The notes under the pieces are model-generated. The model saw nothing but the letters and a program-made list of their open reading frames with translations. It searched no databases and had not been told where the DNA came from. From assembly GCF_000499385.1 (NCBI RefSeq), contig NW_013654790.1, forward strand, positions 162,891 to 226,890: a stretch of 64,000 nucleotides of DNA. Direction: 5' to 3'. A program made the position numbers and the translations under genes. This DNA comes from Eimeria necatrix. Its lineage: Eukaryota > Apicomplexa > Conoidasida > Eucoccidiorida > Eimeriidae. Below, piece by piece: positions 44,255-54,692 of the stretch. How positions within the stretch are numbered: the stretch's first letter is position 1; each line of letters begins with the position of its first letter.

Positions 44255-47200
44255 ACACGTTCTTGTTTCATGGCTGCATCACCAAAATGTGCCTTCTTTA
44301 CTTCTATCTTTAATTATCTTTAATTCTCTGGATTGCTTCTTTTCTGCTCTCTTTAATTCTCTGGACCAGCTCAACGCGTCTTGTGCACTGCGAAGGCAGG
44401 AGCCTCCGGTGCTGTCTTCAGGCAAAATATTTCGACTTAGCGAGTCCTTGGAAGCTTAAATTTATCGCCGAATCCAGCTAGAGCCATACTAATGGACCTT
44501 TTCTTTTTTTTGTCACAAGAACATTCAGTGTCTCACTGGAAATGTTTGCTGACGGGCGCAAAAGGCGTTTTGGCTTTCTTCTAAGCACAGTGCAATACTG
44601 GGAGATCAGCTGTCAGCGCCGCCAATTTTTAATTTTTTTGCTCCCAATTTTTTATTTTTTTAATTGCATGAACAATTAATGGTAGTGTGACCTCATGTGC
44701 ACTGCATGCTCTGTGTAACCATCGGTTTTTTTGTCAAGGTGACCGAAACTGGACCCATTACAAGTAGGACTTGAGTTGAGATCCCCAGACCCCAGGTCAC
44801 AAAACCCTGAAAAGAAGCTTTCCCTTAGTAATCCTACCGAGAAACTTGTGAGCTAACGAAGAAACGACAACAATGAGTGGGCGTCAAGTCTAGATCAGTG
44901 CAGAGGCATCCGACAGCTTAGAGTAAAACAGATGGTATCAAACTTTCCCGCGTTCTTTTTGCTGCAGGTTATAAATGAAAAGCAGCATTTGCCTCAGCAA
45001 GCACAAACAGGAAAGTCTTGAGAATGATTAAGATGAATCCAACAGTTCCTTTTCCTCCACTGGTTGCATCGGCAGAGTCGCATGCAAGTTGACAGGTTCC
45101 TTGGTTTGCCGTATCTGCCAGTTCGGGCTTTCTATCATAGGGAAGACAAAAGACACAAAATTATAATCTAAAGGAGCCAAATTTGGAGCAATAGAACATG
45201 AATTTCCTAAAGCTGCAAGAGAGAAAGGCTAAAGAACACTTTCAAGTGCTCCAGTGATGCCTTCTTTGATTTTTTTGTCACAGAGAGTGCTTACGTCAGG
45301 TATTACCTGGCGCAAGGGCTTGGATACAGGAAATCGAAGAGGTAAAACGAAACACTGAGACTCAGTAGGGTGCTTGAAAGTCAATTCCATAAAAGTTCAT
45401 TCAAAATGCCTCAATATAGGGCTAAAAGATAAGACGAAACATAAAAGGAAAGAGCGAAAACGCATCCTATAGGATTTGTTGTCTGGATACCATTATTTTT
45501 CCCGTTTCCAACTTTCTAGTCCTTCAATTTGCAAAAGGTTTGCAACTCATGTACCATTTTAGCTGCTTCCTCTGGATAAATAAGTACCCTTTTAGATTCA
45601 GCTTAATGGGAAGTTCAATGCCTAGAGAAGTTCGTGACTCTTACTCTACTAACTCTTTGCAGAAGTTTGGAAGACTTATTTCAATGGGAAAAAGTTGAAT
45701 GCTTGGCTCTTTGATGAATTCAAACAAAAAACTATTTCCCTCATTAATGCAATACAGAAGGCCTCCATTTAGAATCTCTTTGGAGGAAAAGAAAGCATGC
45801 TTGCAAAGGAATGAGCCATGTCCAGCTCGCTGCCTGTGTTGGCAGTTGAGCTTGCAAAGTTTGATTTTGTTTTTGCAATTTGATGAAATTCTCATCATTA
45901 GATCTGAGAGCTGAGAAGGATTTCAAGAGCCAGAGCCTCTGGCTTTGGCTGCAACTGAAGGCTACCTTAAATTGCCTCTCTGGTGGCCTCAAGAGCATTT
46001 TTTTGACATTTTTCAAGTTGAAAAAAAGAGAAATATAAAACTAAATTTTCTCAAGGCTACAATTAACTTGCTAGACTTCTCCAAATAAGGCATGCAGTAT
46101 CACCGCTGAAGCAAAGCTGTGCTATCCAGGGCTGATCAAGTCTTTTGCTCTCTGATTGTTTGAAAGCTCTGACGATTTAATTGACAAATTATATTCTAGT
46201 TCTTCATGAGCAGCAGATGCATGTAAACTGACGCATAAGGAGGTTGATAAACTTCTTAAAGGTACTCTGTTTTGTTAAAATCTGTTTTGCTTTCCGTTTT
46301 TTAACTACACGAGAGCTGCGGGTTCTAGCTGCGTAGTTAGTCTTGCTGAGAATTTTAAAAATTGAATTTTTTATTCTGGTTAAATCTGAGAGTGTAGTAT
46401 GAAGACCTTCAGATGTACGAGTGTCGAAATGGCCAGCACCAGATGCAGCAACTGCCAATCTCGACTTAACGTAAAATGACTTCATGTAATCACAAAAATG
46501 AAAGAAAAGTGCATATCCGAGCAAACTAGAGCCTTCAAAAATATATTTCAGCAAAAAACTGATGTGATCTGACATGAAAAAGCAAAAAAAGTGAAATTAC
46601 TAGATCTGCGCTCTGTGTAACTCGAGTGTAAGCAGACAGACCAGTGGACTGCACGAGTGGTGGCGCCATATGCATTAAAAGTGAATATATTCTTATTAAT
46701 TATAATTATATAATTAGTTTGCATAAAAATATTAAGAAATTAGGGAAAGTATTTCCTTTTTAATTGGTTTTCCCCAGTGCTCACTCCAGCAGCGAGGAAG
46801 CCGGCACACACGCACTGTGTTGCTGTGATCACTCCAACTCCCAAATTGCCATAAAAAAGGATTTTTTGCCCTTAAAATGCTCATTAAAATGTTGCAAAAG
46901 ACACATGCACTAATTCTGGATGGTTGAGTTTGCATAATAGGTCTTTCTGGACCAGTTTCGAGTTTCAAGTTGTCCAGCATCAAGTCTCGTGCGTGGAAAC
47001 GCACAAGGAGTGTGCGACCCATATAACCAGCCGAATAAGTAGGCACCAATTGAAGAATTGAACTGCATTCAATTAATGCAATTTGAAATATATTTCGCAA
47101 TTTGAAACTTCAAGAAGATTCGGAAGAAGACAGCGCCGGGGGCTGTTCGGGCGCGCGATCCTGAGGCCGGCGGCTGCAGCCAAGACCGCTGCGGGTGTCC

Positions 47201-47446
47201 TGCGTCTTCTGCTTCGACCCGCATCCTGCTGCAAATTTGATTATAAATTTTAAAAAGAACTATTAAAACTATTTTTTTCCAAGTTCCAGCCAGCCCCTGC
47301 AGCAGCAACAGCAGCAGCAGCAGCGGCAGGGGCGTCGGCAGCGTCGATGCGGCCGCGCCGCCACGAAAATGCGTCTTCAAGAATTTTGTCTTCGCCGAAA
47401 TTCTAAAACTTGAATTTTTTTGCTTTGCTGCAGCGCAGTTTGGCCC
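44255..47446. other. Feature-poor spacer
   Basis: About 3.2 kb, AT-rich with A and T runs (44630-44670, 46680-46735). Open frames near 45.7 kb and at 46204-46575 (-) are not supported. CAG triplets return near 47.3 kb. Confidence 0.45.
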
Positions 47447-47917
47447 ATGGGGCTGCTCCTGGGGGCGCTGCTGGCGGCCCTGCTGGCTGGCTGGCTGGGG
47501 GGTCTGCCGGGGGCCTTTGGAGTTCAACTTAAACTGAACTGGAAGCAGCAAAAAGACTTTTTTGAGAAGTCTGGAGAAGTGGAAACGAAGTCGCCGGAGG
47601 CCCCAGACGCCGCTGAGGTGTACGTACACCCCAACTCCGACGCCCCCGAACTGGACAAGAAGTGGCAAGAGGCCCCCGACGCCGCTGAGGTGTACGTACA
47701 CCGCAATTCAGACGCCCCCGAAGAGCCCCAGCAGCAGCACAGCAGCTACTTCAGTCTTGTTCAGCTTTTTGGGGGGGACAGCGAGTTGAAGAAGCTCAAA
47801 AAGACTTACAACAAACTCAAAAAGAAGTATTTGAAAAAGTATTCCAAACAAAGATTTGAACAACTCAAATACCAAACTATGATCACTGTCTTGCAAAGAA
47901 TGGGCTTTGTGCCCTAA
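47447..47917 (+). CDS. Small secreted-type protein with tandem repeat and family motif (member E)
   Basis: 156 residues, single exon, ATG at 47447. Strong signal peptide: MGLLLGALLAALLAGWLGGL then PGAFG. A direct repeat of about 24 residues follows (EAPDAAEVYVHPNSDAPE, then EAPDAAEVYVHRNSDAPE), each copy containing the palindrome GTGTACGTACAC as the codons for VYVH. The C-terminal motif at about 116-154 is ELKKLKKTYNKLKKKYLKKY, SKQRFEQLKYQTMITVLQ. Codon use is GC-rich in the first two thirds, like the following feature-rich segment, and AT-rich in the C-terminal third, like the other family members, so the motif portion looks older than the repeat portion. Function unknown. Confidence 0.75.
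   Translation: MGLLLGALLAALLAGWLGGLPGAFGVQLKLNWKQQKDFFEKSGEVETKSPEAPDAAEVYVHPNSDAPELDKKWQEAPDAAEVYVHRNSDAPEEPQQQHSSYFSLVQLFGGDSELKKLKKTYNKLKKKYLKKYSKQRFEQLKYQTMITVLQRMGFVP
47618..47629. repeat. Palindrome GTGTACGTACAC (copy 1)
   Basis: Perfect 12-base palindrome inside member E, preceded by GAG and flanked by G and C to a 14-base palindrome. Confidence 0.85.
47690..47701. repeat. Palindrome GTGTACGTACAC (copy 2)
   Basis: Same element 72 bases after copy 1, carried by the internal duplication of member E. Confidence 0.85.
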
Positions 47918-48028
47918 GGCCTGTCTCCCAGTTTGCTGCAGCTCACTGCTGTTTGCTGCAGCTGGACACTAGCAGCAGCAGCAGCTGCTGCTGCCGTCCA
48001 GCTAGCAGCAAACCGCCAGACGCAGAGG

Positions 48029-48062
<34 letters not shown>

Positions 48063-48395
48063 GCTGAGTCGACGCGCAGCGCCGAATGTATGCATGCGGC
48101 TTCCCTGCTGCTGCTCCAGCAGCAGCAGCGCCCCAGCCACTTTCATTGTTTTCCTCAATTTTTCCCAAAGTTCTTTCAGTTTTGCTGCTGCAGCAAGATA
48201 AATGTATTCTTTTGTGTCTTTAATTCTTTAATTGCAACTCACCAGGGGCCCCCTATTCGGGGGGCCCCCCAAAAGACCCAACAAAGGGGGGCCCCCAAGA
48301 AAGAAACTCCGGGGGGCCACCTGGGGGGCCCTTGAGATCTAGCGCATGCAAATAGCAGCAGCAAAGAGTTTGGAAATGTTTGGGGCTTTCCCTCT
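47918..48395. other. Spacer with CAG repeats and GGGGCCCC units
   Basis: CAG/CTG runs at about 47940-48130 and a GGGGCCCC-type cluster at about 48245-48335. No supported gene. Confidence 0.5.
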
Positions 48396-48447
48396 TTACT
48401 TTTTAAGCTGATTGAGCCAGTAGGCATCCGGGTCGTCTTCTGCGGGC

Positions 48448-48487
<40 letters not shown>

Positions 48488-48621
48488 GGGCTCTTTTTGC
48501 CTTTCTTTCTTCGCGACTTTGCTGCAGCTGCGCGCGCTGAGACAAATAAGTGGGGCACTCCGACTGCAGGTGGTAGATGGAGCCGCAGCAGCGGCAGCTG
48601 CCGCCCTTGGGGTACTTCCCT

Positions 48622-48673
<52 letters not shown>

Positions 48674-49495
48674 ATGAAAAGAAATAAAAGAAAAACTAAA
48701 AAAGAAAAATAAAATTTACTCACCCGTCTTCGACTCTGGGCACTGCGACGAAATGTGGCCTTTCCCGTTGCAGATGAAACACAACGCAAAGGGCAGCGAC
48801 CCGTCCTGAAAAAAGAAAACAAATTAAATTAAATTAAATTAAATCAAATTAAATTAAATCAAATTAAATTAAATTAAATTAAATTAAATTAAATTAAATT
48901 NNNNNNNNNNNNNNNNNNNNNNNNNNNNNNNNNNNNNNNNNNNNNNNNNNNNNNNNNNNNNNNNNNNNNNNNNNNNNNNNNNNNNNNNNNNNNNNNNNNN
49001 ATTAAAACAAAAATGAAAATTAAGACCACTTCCACGCACTGACACAACAAAGAGGCAAACACCAGCCACAAGCCCCAGGGTCACCTCCCAGGGGCCCCCA
49101 GGGGCCCCCCAGGGGCCCCCAGGGGCCCCCATGGGGCCCCCCAGAGGCCCCCAGGGGCCCCCCGAGGGGCCCCCAGGGGCCCCCCGAGGGCCCCGGGGGG
49201 CCCCCAAGAGGGCCCTCAGAGCCTTTAGGGGGCCCCCAGGAGTCAGCAGCGGGGCCCTTTGCTGGTTAAGGGGGCCCCCTGTTTGTTTTGTGAAGACAGA
49301 AAGGAGAAATAAAAAGAAGAAATAAAAAAGAAATAAAAAAGAAATAAAAGTAGTAAAAGAAATGAAATAAAAGAAGGGAAAAGAAGGCTTCTCGGGTGTA
49401 TGTACACCTTATTTCGAGGCTGCTTGCAGTTCTTTAAAGTGTGCTCTTTGCTTCCGCAGTTAAAACAGATGCCAGAGGAAGCTGCTGCGTCACCG

Positions 49496-49538
<43 letters not shown>

Positions 49539-49847
49539 CGCGGCACTCGTGCAGCAGGTGACCCTTCTTCCTGCCTGAAAGCAGCAGCAAGCAGCAAAAA
49601 GGAAGCAAAACATTAATCAGAGGCTAAGTCCAAAAGAAATTCAAAGAAAGCTATGCTTGCTGCTGTGCTGCTGCTGCTGCCTCTGCTGCTGCCTCTGCTG
49701 CTGTTGCCGCCGCTGCTGCTGCAACAGCTGCTGCTGCTCAGGCTTGCTGCTGCTGCTACAGCTGCCGCTGCTGCTGCTGTTCTTGCTGCTGCTGTTCCTG
49801 CTGCTGCTGTTGCTGCCGCTGCTTGCTGCTGTTGTTGCTGCCGCTGC

Positions 49848-49887
<40 letters not shown>

Positions 49888-50048
49888 AGCGGGGAGGGTT
49901 CGTGCTGCACTTACACCTGAGGCAGACCTTTTTGCTTTTCTTTTTGGCCCTGTGTTCCTCTTGGTTATTATTATCTCTTTTTCTTTTTTTATTAATGCGG
50001 GAATTGTCCATTTTATTGTTTTTTTTGCTGCTTTCCGCGTCTGCTGCC

Positions 50049-50095
<47 letters not shown>

Positions 50096-50318
50096 CCTTT
50101 TCTTCTTCGCCTTCGCCAGCTGCCCCCCCACCGTGGCTTCTCCTCTTTCTGCTTTTGCCAACTCCGAAAGTCTGGATTTAATTCTTTTAATTCGAGAAAT
50201 TGATAAATTGTTTTCTTTTTTATTCTTTTCCAACTCCTGCAGCAGCTCCGCCTTCCGCGCAGCAATTTGCTCAGCCCCCCAGCAGCCCTGCAGCCGCCGC
50301 TTCCCCCTTGGCTTCCCC

Positions 50319-50362
<44 letters not shown>

Positions 50363-50693
50363 GGGGGCTGCTGCGCCGTTTGCTGCAGCAGCAGCAGCAC
50401 TTTCCCGGGGGGGGGCCCCCTGCTGGGGCCCCGTCTTGGGCTTTCCCCCGGGGCCCTCAGGGGGGCCCCCAATGCTTGCTGCTTCTGGGGGGCCCCCCGA
50501 CTCTGGGGTTTTTTGTTTTTCTTTTTTATTCTTTTTCTTCTTTGCCTCCGGCGGCTGCGCAGCAGCGCTTGGGGCAGCAGCAGCAGCAGCAGCTGCTGCT
50601 GCTGCTGCAGCAGCAGCTGGTTGCTGGGCGGAGAGGGCCTTCTTCTGCTTCTTCTCGGCCTTCGCAGGGGCCACCTCCGAGGCCGCCCCACTA

Positions 50694-50731
<38 letters not shown>

Positions 50732-50758
50732 AGCAGGGCTGCGGGCCTTGGGCGCCAT
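48396..50758 (-). CDS. ZCCHC9-like protein with four CCHC zinc knuckles
   Basis: Nucleic-acid-binding zinc-knuckle protein, orthologous in layout to ZCCHC9, which is linked to nucleolar RNA. Four exons fit in phase: 49915-50758, 49408-49574, 48724-48805 and 48396-48619, 438 residues. Knuckle 1 is split across exons 1-2 (VCLRC/RKKGHLLHEC); knuckle 2 is GICFNCGSKEHTLKNC; knuckle 3, after LPFA, is CFICNGKGHISSQC; knuckle 4 is GGSCRCCGSIYHLQSEC. All keep C-x2-C-x4-H-x4-C, and the LPFA lead and the GGxC start of knuckle 4 are ZCCHC9 traits. The N-terminal half is Ala/Gln/Lys-rich with a helical KAELLQELEKNKKEN segment. The C terminus ends PAEDDPDAYWLNQLKK. The start ATG at 50758 gives MAPKARS. Intron 2 (48806-49407) contains the assembly gap and starts with the GTGTACATACAC palindrome. 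Confidence 0.9.
48822..48900. repeat. AAATT pentanucleotide array at the gap edge
   Basis: Tandem AAATT/AAATC units running into the N block; similar bases (ATTAAAAC) resume after it, so the gap probably reflects collapse of this array. Confidence 0.85.
48901..49000. other. Assembly gap (100 N)
   Basis: Run of exactly 100 N, a usual placeholder for a gap of unknown size. Confidence 0.98.
49080..49275. repeat. GGGGCCCC-type array
   Basis: Many GGGGCCCC or GGGGGCCCC units with two to four bases between them, within ZCCHC9 intron 2. Confidence 0.85.
49396..49407 (-). repeat. Palindrome GTGTACATACAC at a 5' splice site
   Basis: On the minus strand it follows AAATAAG and its first two bases are the GT donor of ZCCHC9 intron 2. 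The exon boundary is fixed by the flanking zinc knuckles. Confidence 0.8.
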
Positions 50759-50855
50759 TGCAGAGGGGGCCCCACAGAGCCAACAGGGCCCAGCGCTCAC
50801 GGAGAAAGGGCCCCTGTTTTTGAAAAGAAATTAATTCAGAAAGATCTTAGAAGCA

Positions 50856-50888
<33 letters not shown>

Positions 50889-51044
50889 CTGTTGCTGCTG
50901 CTGCTGTTGCTGCTGCTATTGCCTTCGTTGCTGTGGGGCCCCGGAGGGGTCACTCACTGCAGCGGCAAACGCGGGAGAAAATAATTGAAAATAATTACAA
51001 AACAAATTAAAACAGTCCAAATAATTTTAATTCCTCAAGGGAAG
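50759..51044. other. Upstream region of ZCCHC9-like gene
   Basis: CTG/TTG triplets at about 50857-50930 and AT-rich sequence; no gene supported. Confidence 0.4.
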
Positions 51045-52000
51045 GAGAAGGGGGCCCCCAGGTAGGGGCCCCCCAAGCCCCTACATATGTGGGGCCCCCC
51101 GACCCGGGGGATGGCAGCGGGGGCCCCACCACTTGGGGCCCTCCTCTGGGCCTCTTCTTTTATTTTTAAAATTAAAAATATCAAAAAAGAAGTAAATGGC
51201 AACGAGGCGCCTCATCTGGGGAAAAAGGAAGCCAGAAAGGGGCCCAGGGGCCACCCCGGGGGCACCCAGCAACTCAAGGGGCCCCCAGCAGCAAGGGGCC
51301 CCCAGCAAATCAAGGGGCCCCCAGGGCTCCAAGGGAAACGAGGGGCCCTTAGGGGCTTTTCTCAGGGTACTGGGGCCCCCCAGGGTCTCTAAAGGGCCCA
51401 AAGGTATGGCGGCAGCAGCTCAAAAGGTAAGAAATGCAGGCTTTAGGAGCCTCAGGGGGCCCCTTTTAGGGGGCCCCCCAAGGGGCACCCTTTAAGGGGC
51501 TGCCCTCCTAATAGGCCCTTCTGAGGGGCCCTTTAAGAGCCCCTTTGTTCCACTCCAGGGGCCCCTAGGACCCCATGGGGGCCCCCAGAGTGTAGTGTTG
51601 TTTTGGGGCCCATAAGGGGCCCTAAAGGCCCTTTTGGAGTTACCAAGAAAGTCAAAAGGGCTTCTAGGATATGAACCTTTTTAATAAGCCTTTGGGGCCC
51701 CGGACCCTTCTGGGGGCCCCCTTGGGGGCCCTCTAATTCCCCCTCTGGGGGCCCCTCTAGGGGCCCCTACGGGCCCTTCTCTTAGGTCCTTTCTGGGGCT
51801 TCCTATGAAGGCCCTTATGGGGGCCCCTATGGGGCCCTCTCTAAGGCCCTCTATGGGGGCCCCCCTGGGGAACCTTCTGGGGGCCCCTCTGGGGTCCCCT
51901 TTTGGGGGCCCCCTAGGGGGCCCCCATGGGGGCCCCCTGGGGGGCCCCCTGGGGGGCCCTCTGGGGGCCCCTCTAAGGGTAGCAGTTGGAGGGCCACGTC
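51045..52000. repeat. Long GGGGCCCC-type array
   Basis: Nearly 1 kb of GGGGCCCC/GGGGGCCCCC words spaced by short variable pieces (CTN, TTT, AAG). Conceptual translations are Gly/Pro-rich and are artefacts of the repeat. Confidence 0.85.
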
Positions 52001-52264
52001 TGTGTCTTGAATGGAGGCCCTTGGCACTTCTTTATTATTTTCTGAAAAGGCAAAATTATAAAAGGAAAAAAGAAACAAAAAGATATAATTGAGGGAAAAA
52101 GAAATAAAAAGATATAATTGAAGCTAGAGAGAGTGGAAATTAAACAAATTAAAAGGATTTATTTCAATTAAAAACAAAGAAAAAGAAAAACAAAAATAAA
52201 AAAAAGCAAATCCGCCGGCCACCAAGAGACCCCAAACCCTGGCAGCACAGCCGCGTTTGCTGCA
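52001..52264. other. A-rich spacer between arrays
   Basis: AAAAG/AAATAAA-rich sequence; two copies of a block like AAGATATAATTGA near 52080-52120. No gene. Confidence 0.5.
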
Positions 52265-52797
52265 GCCACCTAAACCCTAAACCCTAGCCCGTAAACCCTA
52301 AACCCTAGCCTGTAAGCCCTAAACCCTAGCGCGTAAACCCTAAACCATAGCCCGGAAACCCTGGACCCTAGCCCGTAAACCCTAAGCCCTAGCCCGTAAA
52401 CCCTAAACCCTAAGCCCTAAGCCCCAGCCCAAAAACCCTAAACCCTAGCCCGTAGCTCCGAAGCCCTAGCCTGTAAAAACTCAAAACCCTCGACTGCAAA
52501 CCCTAAACCCTAAACGCTCGCCTGTAAAGCCTAGACCCTAAACCCTAGCCCGTGACGCCTAGACCCTAAACCCTAGTCCGTAAAGCATAAAGACCACACC
52601 CCAAGCCCTGGCCCGTAAACCCTAAACCCTAGCCCAAAAACCCTAAATCCTAAACCCTTGCCCGTAACCCTAAACCCTAAACCCTAGCCCGTAACCCTAA
52701 ACTCTAAACCCTAGCCCGTAAACCCTAAACCCTAGCCCGTAAACCCTAGCCCGTAAACCCTAAACCCTAGCCCGTAAACCCTAAACCCTAGCAGGCT
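52265..52797. repeat. Interstitial telomere-like AAACCCTA array
   Basis: Units of TAAACCC (complement of the TTTAGGG apicomplexan telomere repeat) alternating with TAGCCCG, forming a compound unit near 21 bases (GTAAACCCTAAACCCTAGCC) repeated with drift. It is internal, flanked by unrelated repeats, not a chromosome end. Confidence 0.92.
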
Positions 52798-52934
52798 CAC
52801 CGTCTAAGAGGCCTTCGACCAAAAACAAAAAGACAAAACCCTCCAACTTTAAGGGAATGAGGGCCCCCACAGTAAGAGAAGAAAAAAAACGAAGTTCCTT
52901 TTCTAGGGCCCTCTGTGCAAAAGCAGCAAAAGAC

Positions 52935-53150
52935 AATAATTTATTATTTTCATTAAATCATTTATTATTGTCATTAAATAATTTATTATTATTAAATAAT
53001 TCGGTATTATCATTAATTGATTTATTATCATTAAATGATTTATTATTTTCATTAAATAATTTATTATTATCGTCAAATAATTCATTATCATTAAATATTT
53101 TATTATTATCATTAAGCAATTCATCATTATCATTAAATGCAACAAAACAA
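52935..53150. repeat. TTATTATCATTAAAT-type AT array
   Basis: Tandem degenerate units of ATTAAATAATTTATTATT with period near 15-18 bases. Confidence 0.8.
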
Positions 53151-53214
53151 TCCTCATTTGCTACTCAGAGTTGCAAATAAATCACAAAACAGCAAAAATG
53201 ACAATAAGCCACGG

Positions 53215-53740
53215 GCGGGGGCCCCCAGGGGCCCCTGGGGGCCCCATCTAGGGGCCCAAGGGGGCCCCTGGGGGCCCCATCTAAGGGCCCCAGGGGGCCC
53301 CTGGGGGCCCCATCTACGGGCCCCATCTAGGGGCCCCAGGGGGCCCCTGGGGGCCCCAGCTAGGGGCCCCAGGGGAACAGAAAAGGAATCAAAACGACAA
53401 AAAGGGACAAAAGGAAACAATAGAGACAAACAAATGCAAAAAGCAAGTATGAGCACTGCAGCAGCAGCTCCGGAGTGACCCCAGGGGGCCCCTAGCAAAT
53501 GGGGCCCCCAGAGGGCCCCTGGGGGCCCCCCAGAGTCCCTAGATGGGGGCCCCCGGGGGCCCCCTACTCTGTGCCCTGAGAGGGGCCCCCTAGGACTCTG
53601 GAGGGGGCCCCTGGGTCTGTGGAGAGGGCCCTTTGCGCCTCCAAAGGGGGCCCCCTGCTGCTGCTGGAGGGGCCCCCTGCAGCTGCTGGAGGGGCCCGCT
53701 GCTGCTGCAGGGGCCCCCAGCAGCAGCAGCAGCAGCAGCA
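53215..53740. repeat. GGGGCCCC-type arrays
   Basis: Two blocks (about 53215-53372 and 53480-53740). The first has a regular longer unit built on GGGGGCCCCATCTA. Confidence 0.85.
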
Positions 53741-53874
53741 AACTAAATGCTTATCACCTGGAGGCCCCCCGCCTTCTCAGCAGCAGCAAAAAAGCTCTTG
53801 TCTTTTGGCCTCAGACGCACAGAGCTGCAAACTGGCAAACTCTCGAGGCGGCAAAACACTGGAGAGCCGCTCCT

Positions 53875-53918
<44 letters not shown>

Positions 53919-54120
53919 GGAAGGAGCAGCAGCAGCAGTAACGGAGAGAGCAACAGAAGCGGGAAGGCACAGGACTAGCTGTAGGGGAGCAGCAGCAGAA
54001 ACAAGAGCGGGAGCAGCAGCAACAGCAGCAACAGAAAGATCAGCAGCAGCAGCAGCAGCAGCAGCAGGAGGCTTGCCAGCCAGTCAGCAGCAGGGGCTGC
54101 TGCTGCTGCTGCTGCTGTTT
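53875..54120. repeat. CAG/CTG triplet block
   Basis: CAG runs with AAC, GGA and AGG interruptions, ending in a CTG run at about 54098-54117. Long frames here are repeat-derived and no exon is supported. Confidence 0.8.
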
Positions 54121-54185
54121 GTTTGTCTGCTGCAGCGGCGCAGCCTGGCCGAGTTAAGCCGAATAAAAGCAGCAGCTCAACCCAT

Positions 54186-54211
54186 GAAATTAATTATTTA
54201 ATTAAATTAAA

Positions 54212-54249
<38 letters not shown>

Positions 54250-54271
54250 GTTTATTTATTTATTTATTTTA
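54186..54271. repeat. AAAT array facing ATTT array (inverted repeat)
   Basis: (AAAT)n to about 54246, a short ATTGTT centre, then (TTTA)n to about 54269; the two arms can pair into a hairpin. Confidence 0.8.
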
Positions 54272-54354
54272 AACTTAATGAACACTCACTGCAGCCCCAG
54301 AGCCTCCATCACCCAAGGCGGCAAAAAGATACAACCCTCGGGGGCCCCAAAGTC

Positions 54355-54605
54355 AAGTGCACCCACTGACACCTTTTTAAGGGCCAGAGGGGCCCCCCGA
54401 GGGGCCCCCGGGGGGCCCCCCTGAGGGGCCCCCGGGGGGCCCCCCTGAGGGGCTCCTGCTGGAGGGCTTCCCTGGGGGCCCCCCTGAGGGGCCCCTGCTG
54501 GGGGGGCCCCCTGGGGGCCCCCCTGGGGGGCCCCCAAGGGCCCCCTGGAGTTGGGGGGCCCCCCAAGCTGGACTGTCTCTAAACTGAAATGCCAGGGGGG
54601 CTCCG
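54355..54605. repeat. GGGGCCCC-type array
   Basis: Alternating GGGGCCCCC and GGGGGCCCC words with CTGAG and CTGCTG spacers. Confidence 0.85.
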
Positions 54606-54639
54606 CTCCGCTCGCAATTAGCTGTTGGAAGAAAACACA

Positions 54640-54657
54640 AATAAATAAATGGATAGA

Positions 54658-54692
<35 letters not shown>

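Noticed and set aside
46204..46575. 123-codon minus-strand frame with a C-terminal KKRKAKQILTKQSTFKKF stretch faintly like the family motif
   Set aside because: Lacks the LKY core, a proper signal peptide and the spacing of the five accepted members; may be a decayed copy but the evidence is too weak.
52265..52797. True telomere or chromosome end
   Set aside because: The array is interrupted, degenerate and flanked on both sides by more than 10 kb of other sequence.
53154..53741. Long Gly/Pro-rich collagen-like frames (also at 51-52 kb and 54.3-54.7 kb)
   Set aside because: They are translations of GGGGCCCC arrays, open on several frames and strands at once.
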